From contig NZ_JBCHVB010000001.1 in assembly GCF_039023475.1 (NCBI RefSeq), forward strand, positions 992,001 through 1,056,000: a stretch of DNA of 64,000 bases, given 5' to 3'. A program made the position numbers and the translations under genes. The stretch comes from Erwinia sp039023475. GTDB lineage: Bacteria; Pseudomonadota; Gammaproteobacteria; Enterobacterales; Enterobacteriaceae. Shown piece by piece: positions 1-9,495 of this stretch; position 1 is the stretch's first letter, and each line of letters begins with the position of its first letter. The notes beneath the pieces were generated by a model. It ran no database searches and was not told where the DNA came from. It was given only the letters and a program-made list of their open reading frames with translations.

Positions 1-1108
1 CCGGCACATCATAATCCGGGTTATCCCGCGCATCACGCATCGCGGCTTTAAAGGCGGTATAAACCGCGTTGCTCTTAGGCGCGCAGGCCAGGTAGACAAT
101 GGCCTGCGCAATAGCGCGCTCACCCTCGGCTGGCCCCACGCGGGTAAAGCAGTCCCAGGCAGCGAGGGCAACCTGCATACCCCGGGGGTCCGCATTGCCA
201 ACATCTTCCGATGCGATCGCCAGCAGCCGCCGGGCGACGTATAAAGGATCGCCGCCTGCGGTAATGATTCGGGCATACCAGTAAAGGGCGGCATCGGGTG
301 CAGAACCGCGAACCGATTTATGCAGTGCTGAGATCAGATCGTAATAGCGGTCGCCTTTGTTATCAAACCTGGCGCTGCGCTCGCCGGAGACTTCATTCAG
401 CAGCTGGCTCGTCAGCGCCCGCTTGCCGTCGCCGTTTACTTCCGCCATATCCGCCATCATTTCCAGCGTATTCAGCGCCCGACGGGCATCGCCGTTGACC
501 AGTTCCGCAACCATCCTGCGGGTATTTTCCGGCAGGACAATATTGTCTTTACCGTAGCCGCGTTCGCCATCCTGCATCGCCTGATCCAGCACGCTCTCTA
601 TATCCTCGCTGGTTAACGACTTCAGAAGATATACGCGGGCGCGGGAGAGAAGTGCTGAGTTGAGCTCAAACGAAGGGTTTTCCGTTGTGGCACCGATAAA
701 GGTGATGGTGCCATCTTCTATATGAGGCAGGAAGGCATCCTGCTGGCTCTTGTTAAAGCGATGGACCTCATCCACAAAAAGAATGGTCCGGCGGCCAGCG
801 CTGCGGTTCTGCCGCGCCCGTTCAATCGCTTCGCGAATATCTTTTACGCCGGAGGTCACCGCTGAAATGCGCTCAACATCCGCCTTACCGTAGTGGCCAA
901 TAATTTCTGCCAGCGTGGTCTTTCCGGTGCCTGGCGGCCCCCAGAGGATCATGGAATGCAGATGGCCAGCCTCAATGGCGCGGGGCAAAGGTTTACCGGG
1001 TGCCAGCAGATGCTGCTGGCCGATATATTCGGCCAGCGTGCGTGGCCGCATACGGGCGGCCAGCGGTTGAAACTCGTTGTGGGAGAAATCCAGAGACAGA
1101 TTACTCAC
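1..1108 (-). CDS. rarA: Replication-associated recombination protein A (partial, C-terminus outside window)
   Basis: AAA+ ATPase of the RarA/MgsA/WRNIP1 family, which acts at stalled replication forks with RecA and SSB. The gene runs leftwards from a GTG at 1108 and is still open at base 1, giving 369 of the roughly 447 residues usual for the family. The N-terminus (VSNLSLDF...) matches the E. coli protein. Walker A GPPGTGKT lies near residues 57-64 and a DEVH Walker B near 113-116, followed by the sensor stretch GATTENPSFE. It starts 7 bases after the lolA stop, so lolA and rarA are probably co-transcribed, as in E. coli. The missing part is the C-terminal tetramerisation region. Frame is intact to the window edge. 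GTG is chosen because it matches the family N-terminus. Confidence 0.95.
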   Translation of the reverse strand, partial: MSNLSLDFSHNEFQPLAARMRPRTLAEYIGQQHLLAPGKPLPRAIEAGHLHSMILWGPPGTGKTTLAEIIGHYGKADVERISAVTSGVKDIREAIERARQNRSAGRRTILFVDEVHRFNKSQQDAFLPHIEDGTITFIGATTENPSFELNSALLSRARVYLLKSLTSEDIESVLDQAMQDGERGYGKDNIVLPENTRRMVAELVNGDARRALNTLEMMADMAEVNGDGKRALTSQLLNEVSGERSARFDNKGDRYYDLISALHKSVRGSAPDAALYWYARIITAGGDPLYVARRLLAIASEDVGNADPRGMQVALAAWDCFTRVGPAEGERAIAQAIVYLACAPKSNAVYTAFKAAMRDARDNPDYDVP

Positions 1109-1115
1109 GCTAACC

Positions 1116-1727
1116 TCACTTACGCTGATCGTCCAGCGTGACGCCCTGCGGCGGCGTGAATGTGAATTTGGCGGCATCAATGGTGCCATTCTGCTGGTTT
1201 TTCAGCGTATAGCTGCTGCGTTGACCGTCCTGCTCAATGGCGCTGAACTGGTTGATGGTGCCACTGGCCGAAACATTAAGCGTGAACTGCTTGAGGTTGC
1301 CGTCGGCAGACTTAGGCCTCAGCTCGAATTTATCACCCTGCTGGCTGATATTATACTGCTGCCAGTCACTACTCTGGTTACGGGCAATCAGCATAAAGGG
1401 CGTGTTGCTGGTGGCATCTTTCAGCCAGGTAGCGCTGACCTGCTCGACAAATGGATTGTAGAACCAGAGGGTTTTGCCGTCGGAAATCAGAATACTTTCG
1501 TCCGGGGCCGTCATATGCCAGTTGAAAAGATTTGGACGTTTAACCCAGAGCTCGCCTTCGCCTTCCTGAACGGACTGCCCGCTGCCGTCGGTCACCTTCT
1601 GGTCAAAGGTGGCATGAAAGCTTTTTACTTTGTCGAGACGCTGCTGCAAAGCGGATGAGGCGTCAGCCAGCGCACCGGCAGAGGTAAAAGCGGCAAGCAG
1701 ACAGCAGGAGATCATTAATTTTTTCAT
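1116..1727 (-). CDS. lolA: Outer-membrane lipoprotein carrier protein LolA
   Basis: Periplasmic chaperone that takes lipoproteins from the LolCDE complex in the inner membrane and passes them to LolB at the outer membrane. The product is 203 aa, the usual length. It begins with a Sec signal peptide (MKKLMISCCLLAAFTSAGALA, likely cleavage near residue 21), followed by the family pattern of an incomplete beta-barrel rich in aromatic residues that forms the lipid-binding cavity. It lies between ftsK and rarA as in E. coli, and rarA follows after 7 bases. The 205 bases between ftsK and lolA contain the ftsK terminator, and lolA probably has its own promoter there. LolA is essential in E. coli. 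Confidence 0.97.
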   Translation of the reverse strand: MKKLMISCCLLAAFTSAGALADASSALQQRLDKVKSFHATFDQKVTDGSGQSVQEGEGELWVKRPNLFNWHMTAPDESILISDGKTLWFYNPFVEQVSATWLKDATSNTPFMLIARNQSSDWQQYNISQQGDKFELRPKSADGNLKQFTLNVSASGTINQFSAIEQDGQRSSYTLKNQQNGTIDAAKFTFTPPQGVTLDDQRK

Positions 1728-1876
1728 TACGGCATCCTTATTGAAACTTTTTTATCCCGGGAAGCGGGGAAGCATTCATGGATAACTGTAGCCAGGCGAC
1801 ACCCCTGTCAACAGAAGATTAGGCTGAATAATGTGGCCAGTGATAAGAGATATGGGGATAAACCCTATAAAACTCA

Positions 1877-1900
1877 ACGGGCCGGGTCGCCCCGGCCCGT
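1877..1900 (-). terminator. Rho-independent terminator of ftsK
   Basis: Two perfect 10-base arms (1877-1886 and 1891-1900, G+C rich) are separated by a 4-base loop. On the minus strand the stem lies about 30 bases after the ftsK stop and is followed by TTGAGTTTTATA, a broken T-run. It separates ftsK from lolA. Confidence 0.65.
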
Positions 1901-1932
1901 CAGTAACGGTAATACTTTGTCAGGTTATGCCG

Positions 1933-4900
1933 CTACATTTCATGGGGCGGCGGTGAAAGCACCTCGCGGTTGCCGTTATGACCCGGCGGAGAGACAATGC
2001 TTTGCGCCTCCATCTGCTCAATGATCCGCGCCGCGCGGTTATAGCCTATGCGGAACTGACGCTGCACGCCCGAAATCGAAGCCCGTCGTTTTTCAACCAC
2101 AAATAACACCGCCTGGTCGAAGAGCGGATCGAGCTCTTCATCACCATCCAGTCCCAGACTGCCGTTTTCGCTCTCTTCGCCCGCCGTGATGCTCTCAATA
2201 TACTGAGGACGGCCACGCGCTTTCCAGTCCTGAACAACCGCATGGACTTCCTGATCGCGGACAAACGCACCGTGAACACGCACCGGCATTGAGGAGTTAG
2301 GCGGCATATAGAGCATGTCCCCCATTCCTAATAAGGATTCCGCCCCGGCCTGGTCGAGAATAGTGCGCGAATCGATTTTGCTGGATACGGTAAAGGCTAT
2401 ACGCGTCGGGATGTTGGCTTTAATCAGGCCGGTGATAACGTCAACCGATGGACGCTGCGTGGCCAGCACCAGATGGATCCCTGCCGCACGCGCCTTCTGC
2501 GCCAGTCGCGCAATAAGCTCTTCCACCTTTTTGCCCACCGCCATCATCAGATCGGCAAATTCGTCGACCAGCACCACAATGTAAGGCAGTTTTTCAAGCA
2601 CCGGCGGCGAGGTTTCCATGCTGTCGCCTGGCTTCCAGAACGGGTCGGGAATAGGACGCCCCATCGCTTCCGCCATCTCCACTTTCTCGTTATAACCGGC
2701 GAGATTACGAACGCCCAGTGCCGACATCAGCTTGTAACGACGCTCCATCTCGCCCACGCTCCAGCGCAGAGCGTTAGCCGCGTCCTTCATATCAGTAACC
2801 ACTTCCGTTAACAGATGAGGGATACCTTCATAGACGGACAGCTCCAGCATTTTTGGATCGATCATAATAAAGCGCACTTCTTCCGGCGTGGCTTTATAGA
2901 GCATGCTGATAATCATGGCGTTGACGCCGACCGACTTACCGGAACCGGTGGTACCGGCAACCAGCAGGTGTGGCATTTTCGCCAGATCGGCCACCACAGG
3001 CTGTCCGGCAATATCCTTACCTAACACCACGGCGAGAGGAGAAGGATTGTCACGGAACTGAGGGCACTCCAGCACTTCGCGCATATAAACGGTCTGGCGA
3101 TGTTTATTAGGCAGCTCCAGCCCCACATAAGGTTTACCCGGGATCACTTCCACAATACGCACCGCTACCGCTGACAGGGAGCGCGCCAGATCGCGGGAAA
3201 GATTGGAAATACGTGCGGCTTTTACACCCGGTGCCAGATCCAGTTCAAAGCGGGTAATCACCGGGCCTGGCGAGATGCCCACCACTTCCGCCTTAACGCG
3301 GTAATCCGCCAGGCGTGATTCAACGAGGCGGGCCGTCTGCTCAAGCGCAAACATATCCACCGGTTCAGCCTCTTCCGGCGGCGCCGAGAGCAGATCCAGC
3401 GTCGGCAGCGGCGTAGTCGGCCGCTCCAGCGGCTGCTCATGGCGAACCAGGAAGGGATGGAACAGGCTGTCTGCGGCAGGCTGCGGTGGCTGCGGTGGCT
3501 GCGCAACGGTAGCCTGAGCAGGTTGTGCCGGTGCTGTATACTGGGAAGCTTGCTGTGGTGTGGCCGCCACCGGTGGTGCAACCGGCTCCGCCTGCCAGGG
3601 CGTTTGAGCAGCAGGCCCGGACGGTTGCTGCGGCGCCGGAACTGGTTCTGTCAGCCCCTGAGGCATTTCTTCCTGTATCGCGCCGGACGGCGCAAAGCTC
3701 GCCTGTGGCTGGCTGGCGTGTTCCTGCCAGGCTGGCGCTGTCACCGGAGGTGCAACCACATCCTGAGAGGGCTGGCTTTGCTGCCACTGCGGTTGAACCG
3801 GAGGTTGCTCAGGTTCAGGCGTGGCGGAAAGGGTAAACAGTGGTTCGCCCGGACCTTCATCAACCAGATCGTCCACAGGTGAAAAATTAAATGCGTCAGC
3901 TGTATTCAGCGTGAGCGATGGCGAGGCAGGCTGTTCCGGCTCTTCACCATAGCGCTGACTTTGCTGCGCGGCAAACTGCCGCGCCAGGCTGGCCTGCTGC
4001 AGCGCCTCTTCGTCCTCTTCAGCAAACTCTTCGCCATAGCGCGCCTGCTGTTGAGCCATAAAGGCTTCGCGGAGATGGGCTTCGTCCTGCGCTTCCCTTC
4101 CCTCATCCTGCCGTGTAGCAGCACGATCGTCAGAGGGCTGTTCCTGCTGACGAAGCTCTTCCTCTTTCGCTTTTTCTTCAGCCATACGCTGCGAAGGCAA
4201 TTTAATTCCGTAAGAAGCCAGTTCGCGGCGGGTAGGAAGCTTAACCGGGTTAGGCCGCGGCAGCGCCGGGCCAATTCCCTGCTTCACCTGCGGGTTGGCG
4301 CTCTCCGGCGTAACGCCGGGTGCCAGCGCTGCCGTAGTGGCCGTGACTGCTGCCAGCCTGGCTGCGTCGCCGCCGGTCAGCGCGCCCGCCGCTTCTGCTG
4401 GCTGAGGTGACGATGGTGCGGCAGTGCCAAATGGCGACGACGTAGTGTTTTCCTGCCAGCTGACAGAACGCGGCATCGCCTCTTCTGTAACAGGCTGCTG
4501 AGCAGGTACAGGCGTTTCTGGCGGCATCTCAAAGTGGTAAAGCTCAGGCTTCTCCTGCGTTACTGCAGGTTCAGAAACCGCGGGTGCCGCAGAAACAAAT
4601 TCTGGTGCAGGCGACGCTGCTGCGAAGGGCACTTCCTGAACGGCCACTTCAGGCGCAGCAGCAGGCTGCTGACGTGGTTCGGCCGCAGGCGAAGGCGTGA
4701 CGTAAGAAGCGGGCTGGCTTAACAGCGGATCGAACTCTTCTTCGTGGGGCTTGTCTGTGCCTGCCAGCAGCACATCCTCTTCCCCAACTTCGGCGCTCTG
4801 CTTCAGATGGGGTTCGGCATACGTGGGTTCCTCATCCTGCCAGCGCTCCTCATTACGGGAGCGGTTGCTGGCAAAGGTCAGCACGCCCATCACAGCAGCG

Positions 4901-5472
4901 CCAATCTTCTCAGCGATCGTCAGCCAGGACCAGCCGGTATAGAGGGTCAGGCCGGCGGCCCAGATACAGAGCAGCGTCAGCGTGCCGCCAGCGCCGTTGA
5001 ACCAGGGCGCCATCGCGTTGCTGAGCAAGCTGCCGATCACGCCGCCGGAGGCAAAGTACCAGATATCATCCGCGTTGAGCGCGGCAAGACCACAGGTGGT
5101 GACTACCAGCGCCAGTACGCCAATCAGCCGCAGCGACACGGCAAAATAGTCGATGTAGTCCTGCTCGTGACGCTGGCGGAACGTGATCCAGCACAGGCCC
5201 AGAATGACCGGAGGGATCGCATAAGCCATCACGCCGAAGACGAAAAACAGCGTATCCGCCAGCCAGGCGCCCACGCCGCCGCCGAGATTATGAATAGGCT
5301 CATGCCAGGCGGTCTGTGACCAGCTGGGATCGGAAGGATTGAAGCTCATCAGAGCGACCATCAGATAGACGGCGAACAGAGCAACAACAATCAGCAATGC
5401 TTCCAGCAGGCGACGCCCACTGCTCAGCGGTTGCAGGGAAACTTCTTTATCTTCTGTGTATTCCTGGCTCAA
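1933..5472 (-). CDS. ftsK: DNA translocase FtsK
   Basis: Divisome protein that couples septation to chromosome-dimer resolution by pumping DNA and activating XerCD at dif. The product is 1179 aa, about 150 residues shorter than the 1329-aa E. coli protein, and the difference lies in the linker. The N-terminal domain (about residues 20-190) has the expected cluster of four membrane segments. Residues of about 200-690 form a low-complexity linker rich in P, Q, A and E. The motor has Walker A GTTGSGKS at 840-847, Walker B VVLVDEFADL near 966-975 and LATQRPS near 1003-1009. The last 70 residues (about 1110-1179) are the winged-helix gamma domain that reads KOPS. The gene sits downstream of lrp and upstream of lolA, as in E. 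coli. Confidence 0.97.
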   Translation of the reverse strand: MSQEYTEDKEVSLQPLSSGRRLLEALLIVVALFAVYLMVALMSFNPSDPSWSQTAWHEPIHNLGGGVGAWLADTLFFVFGVMAYAIPPVILGLCWITFRQRHEQDYIDYFAVSLRLIGVLALVVTTCGLAALNADDIWYFASGGVIGSLLSNAMAPWFNGAGGTLTLLCIWAAGLTLYTGWSWLTIAEKIGAAVMGVLTFASNRSRNEERWQDEEPTYAEPHLKQSAEVGEEDVLLAGTDKPHEEEFDPLLSQPASYVTPSPAAEPRQQPAAAPEVAVQEVPFAAASPAPEFVSAAPAVSEPAVTQEKPELYHFEMPPETPVPAQQPVTEEAMPRSVSWQENTTSSPFGTAAPSSPQPAEAAGALTGGDAARLAAVTATTAALAPGVTPESANPQVKQGIGPALPRPNPVKLPTRRELASYGIKLPSQRMAEEKAKEEELRQQEQPSDDRAATRQDEGREAQDEAHLREAFMAQQQARYGEEFAEEDEEALQQASLARQFAAQQSQRYGEEPEQPASPSLTLNTADAFNFSPVDDLVDEGPGEPLFTLSATPEPEQPPVQPQWQQSQPSQDVVAPPVTAPAWQEHASQPQASFAPSGAIQEEMPQGLTEPVPAPQQPSGPAAQTPWQAEPVAPPVAATPQQASQYTAPAQPAQATVAQPPQPPQPAADSLFHPFLVRHEQPLERPTTPLPTLDLLSAPPEEAEPVDMFALEQTARLVESRLADYRVKAEVVGISPGPVITRFELDLAPGVKAARISNLSRDLARSLSAVAVRIVEVIPGKPYVGLELPNKHRQTVYMREVLECPQFRDNPSPLAVVLGKDIAGQPVVADLAKMPHLLVAGTTGSGKSVGVNAMIISMLYKATPEEVRFIMIDPKMLELSVYEGIPHLLTEVVTDMKDAANALRWSVGEMERRYKLMSALGVRNLAGYNEKVEMAEAMGRPIPDPFWKPGDSMETSPPVLEKLPYIVVLVDEFADLMMAVGKKVEELIARLAQKARAAGIHLVLATQRPSVDVITGLIKANIPTRIAFTVSSKIDSRTILDQAGAESLLGMGDMLYMPPNSSMPVRVHGAFVRDQEVHAVVQDWKARGRPQYIESITAGEESENGSLGLDGDEELDPLFDQAVLFVVEKRRASISGVQRQFRIGYNRAARIIEQMEAQSIVSPPGHNGNREVLSPPPHEM

Positions 5473-5509
5473 GAGTTCTCTCCAGGTGCCCGTAAACTAT
5501 GAAGGCAAC

Positions 5510-5531
5510 AGCGCCGGGCAAGCCCGACGCT
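5510..5531 (-). terminator. Hairpin between lrp and ftsK
   Basis: Inverted repeat with one mismatch (AGCGCCGGGC at 5510-5519, GCCCGACGCT at 5522-5531) in the 119-base gap between lrp and ftsK. On the minus strand it is about 60 bases after the lrp stop. There is no clear T-run, so it may be a weak terminator, an mRNA-stabilising hairpin or a REP-like element. Confidence 0.35.
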
Positions 5532-5591
5532 GAACCTGTATGAATTCACAGGAGTGTACCCAAATCCATCAGGTTTTGCACCTGCCCTGTG

Positions 5592-6086
5592 TTACCGCGT
5601 TTTAATGACCAGGCGGTTGCTCTGTTTCACTTCTTCCATCACCACATAGGTCCGCGTATCGTTCACGCCCGGCAGGCGCAGCAGGGTCTCACCCAGCAGC
5701 TTACGGTAAGCGGACATATCCGGTACGCGCGTTTTCAGCAGATAGTCAAAATCGCCCGAAACAAGGTGACACTCTTGAGTTTCCTCAAGTTTTTGCACGG
5801 CGGCATTGAATTGCTCAAAGACGTCGGGCGCCCCGCGATTCAGAGTAATCTCAACGAATACCAGCAGAGAAGCATCAAGATAGTGCGGATTCAGCTGCGC
5901 GGTATAGCCAAGGATAAAGCCCTGTCTTTCAAGACGGCGGACGCGCTCCAGGCAGGGCGTTGGCGACAACCCTACCCGTTTGGAAAGCTCAACGTTGGAA
6001 ATGCGACCATCCTTTTGCAGTTCGTTCAGGATGTTGCGATCGATTCTGTCGAGATCTTTACCCGGTCGTTTCTTATTGTCTACCAT
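5592..6086 (-). CDS. lrp: Leucine-responsive regulatory protein Lrp
   Basis: Global transcription factor of the feast/famine family that senses leucine and controls amino-acid synthesis, catabolism, transport and pili. The product is 164 aa, the same as E. coli, and almost identical in sequence. An AsnC-type helix-turn-helix occupies about residues 12-70 (RISNVELSKRVGLSPTPCLERVRRL), and the RAM effector and oligomerisation domain about 80-150. The frame stays open upstream to 6275, but the ATG at 6086 (MVDNKKRPGKDLDRIDRNIL) matches the family start and has a purine-rich AAGAGAGAC before it. The long leader towards trxB is typical, since lrp is autoregulated and post-transcriptionally controlled in E. 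coli. Confidence 0.97.
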   Translation of the reverse strand: MVDNKKRPGKDLDRIDRNILNELQKDGRISNVELSKRVGLSPTPCLERVRRLERQGFILGYTAQLNPHYLDASLLVFVEITLNRGAPDVFEQFNAAVQKLEETQECHLVSGDFDYLLKTRVPDMSAYRKLLGETLLRLPGVNDTRTYVVMEEVKQSNRLVIKTR

Positions 6087-6610
6087 TATTATTGTCTCTC
6101 TTAATGCCTTCCCTTTACCTGCCATACCCTGAACCGGTTCAATGTTACAGGACTGATTGAGGTGAAGTCTTAAGCCTGCTGCGGTTTGAAACGCCCATCC
6201 GTCTGACGCATGTTGTCTGTCCACACCATGCGTCATGACCAATGACAGACCGAGTTTATCCGTACGAATGCGCAAAGCCGGTTAAAAAACCTGCTCTGGT
6301 CGCCTGAATACGCTCTGCTTCCCACACTGTTTTCGCAAAAGACCAGCCGATTGTCAAAGCAAAACAATCAAAATCAGTACAACATGCCAGAAGTGTCGCT
6401 GCGTGACTGTTTTTAAATGACTATTTTCCCTTATCTGCACGCTCAGGCAGCAGCCTTGCCCCATTTTAGCGCAGCCGGTTTACCTCATGTTGAGGGTGAT
6501 CAATTGGTCAGACCGCTTGAAGATATTGTTAACAACATTGGAGAACGCTTTTTTTGCGTCAGCAAATTCCCTACAATCACACAAAAGTTGCCAGTAAAAA
6601 CGAGGGTGTC
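6087..6610. other. lrp-trxB divergent intergenic region (524 bp)
   Basis: No convincing gene. The left part is the long 5' leader of lrp on the minus strand. The right part carries the trxB promoter region on the plus strand; a possible -10 TACAAT is at 6572-6577 but no good -35 goes with it. A TTGACA-like hexamer on the minus strand at 6352-6357 (plus strand TGTCAA) could be part of an lrp promoter, but its -10 is poor. Open frames here lack coding character and are not reported as genes. Confidence 0.5.
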
Positions 6611-7579
6611 ATGGACACGGTCAAACACAGTAAATTACTCATTCTGGGCTCAGGTCCAGCAGGCTATACCGCTGCTGTCTATGCAGCACGCGCTAACCTG
6701 AACCCGGTTCTGATTACCGGCCTTGAAAAAGGGGGTCAGCTGACCACCACCACCGACGTGGAAAACTGGCCGGGCGACCCGCACGATCTGACCGGACCCG
6801 GACTGATGGATCGTATGCAGGAGCATGCCGAGAAATTTAATACGGAAATTATTTTTGACCACATCCATACCGTCGATCTGCAAAACCGGCCGTTCCGGCT
6901 GACCGGCGACAGCGGTGAATACACGGCGGATGCGCTGATTATCGCAACCGGCGCCTCCGCACGTTACCTCGGGCTGCCATCCGAAGAGGCATTCAAGGGC
7001 CGTGGCGTTTCCGCCTGTGCAACCTGCGACGGTTTCTTCTACCGCAATCAAAAAGTGGCGGTGATTGGCGGCGGCAATACGGCGGTGGAAGAAGCGCTTT
7101 ATCTCGCCAACATCGCCTCTGAAGTTCATCTTATTCACCGTCGCGACAGCTTCCGTGCAGAAAAAATTCTGATCGATCGGCTGATGGAAAAAGTGCGCAG
7201 TGGAAATATCGTGCTGCATACTAACCATACGCTGGATGAAGTAATGGGCGACCAGATGGGCGTAAGCTGCCTGCGCCTGCGCTCTGCGCTGGATAACGAG
7301 CAGACAAAAGAGCTGGAAGTTGCCGGTCTGTTTGTCGCGATTGGCCACAGCCCGAACACCGCCATTTTCAAAGATCAGCTGGCGCTGGAGAATGGCTATA
7401 TCAAGGTGCAGTCCGGCCTGCATGGTAATGCCACCCAGACCAGCATACCTGGCGTGTTTGCTGCTGGTGACGTAATGGATCATATCTATCGTCAGGCTAT
7501 CACTTCTGCCGGCACGGGCTGTATGGCCGCGCTGGATGCGGAACGCTATCTGGATGGTTTAGTTAAAAACTCTCAGTAA
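6611..7579 (+). CDS. trxB: Thioredoxin reductase (NADPH)
   Basis: Cytosolic FAD enzyme that reduces thioredoxin with NADPH. The product is 322 aa (E. coli 321). The N-terminal FAD motif GSGPAGYTAA is followed by the redox-active CATC (SACATCDGFFY), the NADPH-binding GGGNTAVEEA and the HRRD phosphate-binding motif, and the C-terminal FAD motif GVFAAGDVMD. The start is taken as ATG 6611 (MDTVKHSKLLILGSGPAG), which matches E. coli and has GAGGGTG just upstream, rather than an earlier in-frame ATG at 6554. It is divergent from lrp and followed by a strong terminator before cydD, as in E. coli. Confidence 0.97.
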   Translation: MDTVKHSKLLILGSGPAGYTAAVYAARANLNPVLITGLEKGGQLTTTTDVENWPGDPHDLTGPGLMDRMQEHAEKFNTEIIFDHIHTVDLQNRPFRLTGDSGEYTADALIIATGASARYLGLPSEEAFKGRGVSACATCDGFFYRNQKVAVIGGGNTAVEEALYLANIASEVHLIHRRDSFRAEKILIDRLMEKVRSGNIVLHTNHTLDEVMGDQMGVSCLRLRSALDNEQTKELEVAGLFVAIGHSPNTAIFKDQLALENGYIKVQSGLHGNATQTSIPGVFAAGDVMDHIYRQAITSAGTGCMAALDAERYLDGLVKNSQ

Positions 7580-7607
7580 CTTGTTAAAACATTGAGTTAA
7601 TCTCGCC

Positions 7608-7635
7608 AAAGGCGGCCTTCACAGGTCGCCTTTTT
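7608..7635 (+). terminator. Terminator of trxB
   Basis: Stem AAAGGCG (7608-7614) pairs with CGCCTTT (7627-7633) and runs into a T-stretch. It lies 28 bases after the trxB stop and before cydD. Confidence 0.75.
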
Positions 7636-7725
7636 GCATTTCGCAGGGTAACATTCCCGCTAAATTCTCCCACTGAAGGCAGGGATGTTGTGGCCAGGCC
7701 ATATCTCCCCTGGGTAATGGCGGCT

Positions 7726-9495
7726 ATGGACAAAACACGGCAACAACAGTTACTTCGCTGGCTGAAAAGCCAGAATATTCAGGGTAAGCGCTGGCTCCGG
7801 CTCTCGCAGGGCCTGGGCATGCTGAGCGCCGTGATGATTCTCCTCCAGGCCTGGCTGCTGGCTTCGCTGTTACAGGCGCTTATCGTTAACAACACGCCGC
7901 GTGAAGCCCTGCTCCCCTCGTTTATTCTGCTGTTTCTCTGTTTTGCGGTACGCGCTCTGCTTGCCTGGCTACGCGAAAAGGTCGGCTTTGAATATGGCAA
8001 GGCGATTCGCCTCGCGCTGCGCCGGACGGTACTGGACAGGCTAAATGCGCTCGGCCCGGCGTGGATTCAGGGCAAACCGGCGGGAAGCTGGGCAACTCTG
8101 CTGCTTGAGCAGGTTGAAGATATGCAGGACTATTACGCGCGCTATCAGCCACAGATGATGCTGGCCGCCTTTATTCCGGGCCTGATTTTACTGACCCTTT
8201 TTCCCGTCAACTGGGCGGCAGCACTGATCCTGCTGGTGACAGCCCCGCTAATCCCGCTGTTTATGGCGCTGGTAGGGATGGGTGCTGCCGATGCCAACCG
8301 GCGCAATTTTAAGGCGCTGGCCCGCCTGAGTGGTCACTTTCTCGATCGCCTGCGCGGACTGGAAACGCTGCGGCTGTTTCATCGCGCCGGCGCTGAGACA
8401 GAAGCTATCCGCCAGGCGTCTGAAGATTTTCGCAGCCGCACGATGGAGGTGCTGCGTCTGGCCTTCCTTTCCTCGGCCGTACTGGAATTTTTTGCTTCGC
8501 TCTCCATCGCCGTTGTGGCGGTTTACTTCGGTTTTTCCTATCTCGGGGAACTTAATTTCGGCCACTATGGCGCTGGCGTGACGCTTTTCGCCGGTTTTCT
8601 CGCGCTGATCCTGGCACCGGAGTTCTTTCAGCCGCTGCGTGATATGGGGGCGTTTTACCACGCCAAAGCGCAGGCCGTCGGTGGCGCTGACGCACTGGAG
8701 GCATTTCTGAATGGCGCAGGGGAGCCCCCCCCGCAGGCTGGCGAACAGACGATTGATACAGCTCAGGGCGTGACGATTTGTGCCGAAGCGCTTTTTGTCA
8801 CCAGCATAAGCGGAACCGTGCTGGCTGGGCCGTTAGACTTTACGCTTAAGCCAGGCATGCGCGTTGCGCTGGTCGGACAGAGCGGCGCGGGTAAAACTTC
8901 GCTGCTTAATGTTCTGCTGGGCAATCTGCCTTATCAGGGATCGCTGCGGGTGAATGGCGTTGAACTCCGGGAGCTACAGCCTGACTTCTGGCACCAGCAG
9001 CTGGCATGGGTTGGACAAAACCCGCATCTTCCTGCCCGGACCCTGCGGGAAAATATCGTGATGAACGGCAACGATTCCCTCCAACAGCTTGAACAGGTAA
9101 TGACGCTTGCTGGCGTGACGGAGTTTGCCTCACGCCTTCCTCAGGGGCTGGAGAGTGAAACCAATGAACAGGCGGGGAACCTTTCTGTCGGACAGGCACA
9201 GCGTATTGCGGTGGCGCGTGCGCTTTACCGGCGCTGTAAACTGCTGTTGCTTGATGAACCCGGAGCCAGCCTCGACAGCCAGAGCGAACAGCGCGTTGAC
9301 GAAGCGCTGCTGAAGGCGTCGTTCAGTCAGACCACCCTGCTGGTTACCCACCAGCTCGACCGCCTGGAGAGCTGGGATGAAATCTGGCTGATGCGCGAAG
9401 GAAAAATTATTCAGCGTGGCCCCTATACCAGACTGCGCAGCGAACCCGGCGCATTTGCAGAACTGGCGTCCCGCCGGCTGGAGAGAGTTGAATGA
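7726..9495 (+). CDS. cydD: Heterodimeric ABC transporter CydD subunit (glutathione/cysteine exporter)
   Basis: Half of the CydDC inner-membrane ABC exporter, which is needed for assembly of cytochrome bd and exports cysteine or glutathione (a heme-handling role has also been proposed). The product is 589 aa (E. coli 588). The N-terminal ABC transmembrane domain has six helices, with the family stretch APLIPLFMALVGMGAADANRRNF. The nucleotide-binding domain has Walker A GQSGAGKT at 384-391, signature LSVGQ at 486-490 and Walker B LLLLDEP at 506-512. The start at ATG 7726 (MDKTRQQQLLRW) matches E. coli; the frame opens 12 codons earlier. It overlaps cydC by 4 bases (ATGA). Confidence 0.96.
   Translation: MDKTRQQQLLRWLKSQNIQGKRWLRLSQGLGMLSAVMILLQAWLLASLLQALIVNNTPREALLPSFILLFLCFAVRALLAWLREKVGFEYGKAIRLALRRTVLDRLNALGPAWIQGKPAGSWATLLLEQVEDMQDYYARYQPQMMLAAFIPGLILLTLFPVNWAAALILLVTAPLIPLFMALVGMGAADANRRNFKALARLSGHFLDRLRGLETLRLFHRAGAETEAIRQASEDFRSRTMEVLRLAFLSSAVLEFFASLSIAVVAVYFGFSYLGELNFGHYGAGVTLFAGFLALILAPEFFQPLRDMGAFYHAKAQAVGGADALEAFLNGAGEPPPQAGEQTIDTAQGVTICAEALFVTSISGTVLAGPLDFTLKPGMRVALVGQSGAGKTSLLNVLLGNLPYQGSLRVNGVELRELQPDFWHQQLAWVGQNPHLPARTLRENIVMNGNDSLQQLEQVMTLAGVTEFASRLPQGLESETNEQAGNLSVGQAQRIAVARALYRRCKLLLLDEPGASLDSQSEQRVDEALLKASFSQTTLLVTHQLDRLESWDEIWLMREGKIIQRGPYTRLRSEPGAFAELASRRLERVE

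Noticed and set aside
5592..6275. A 227-aa version of Lrp starting at 6275
   Set aside because: The first 63 codons are the open leader of lrp and have no Lrp homology. ATG 6086 gives the exact 164-aa family length.
6650..7483. Long open frame (277 codons) on the minus strand inside trxB
   Set aside because: Fully antisense to trxB, which has every catalytic motif. It is a high-G+C shadow frame without a ribosome-binding site or recognisable domain.
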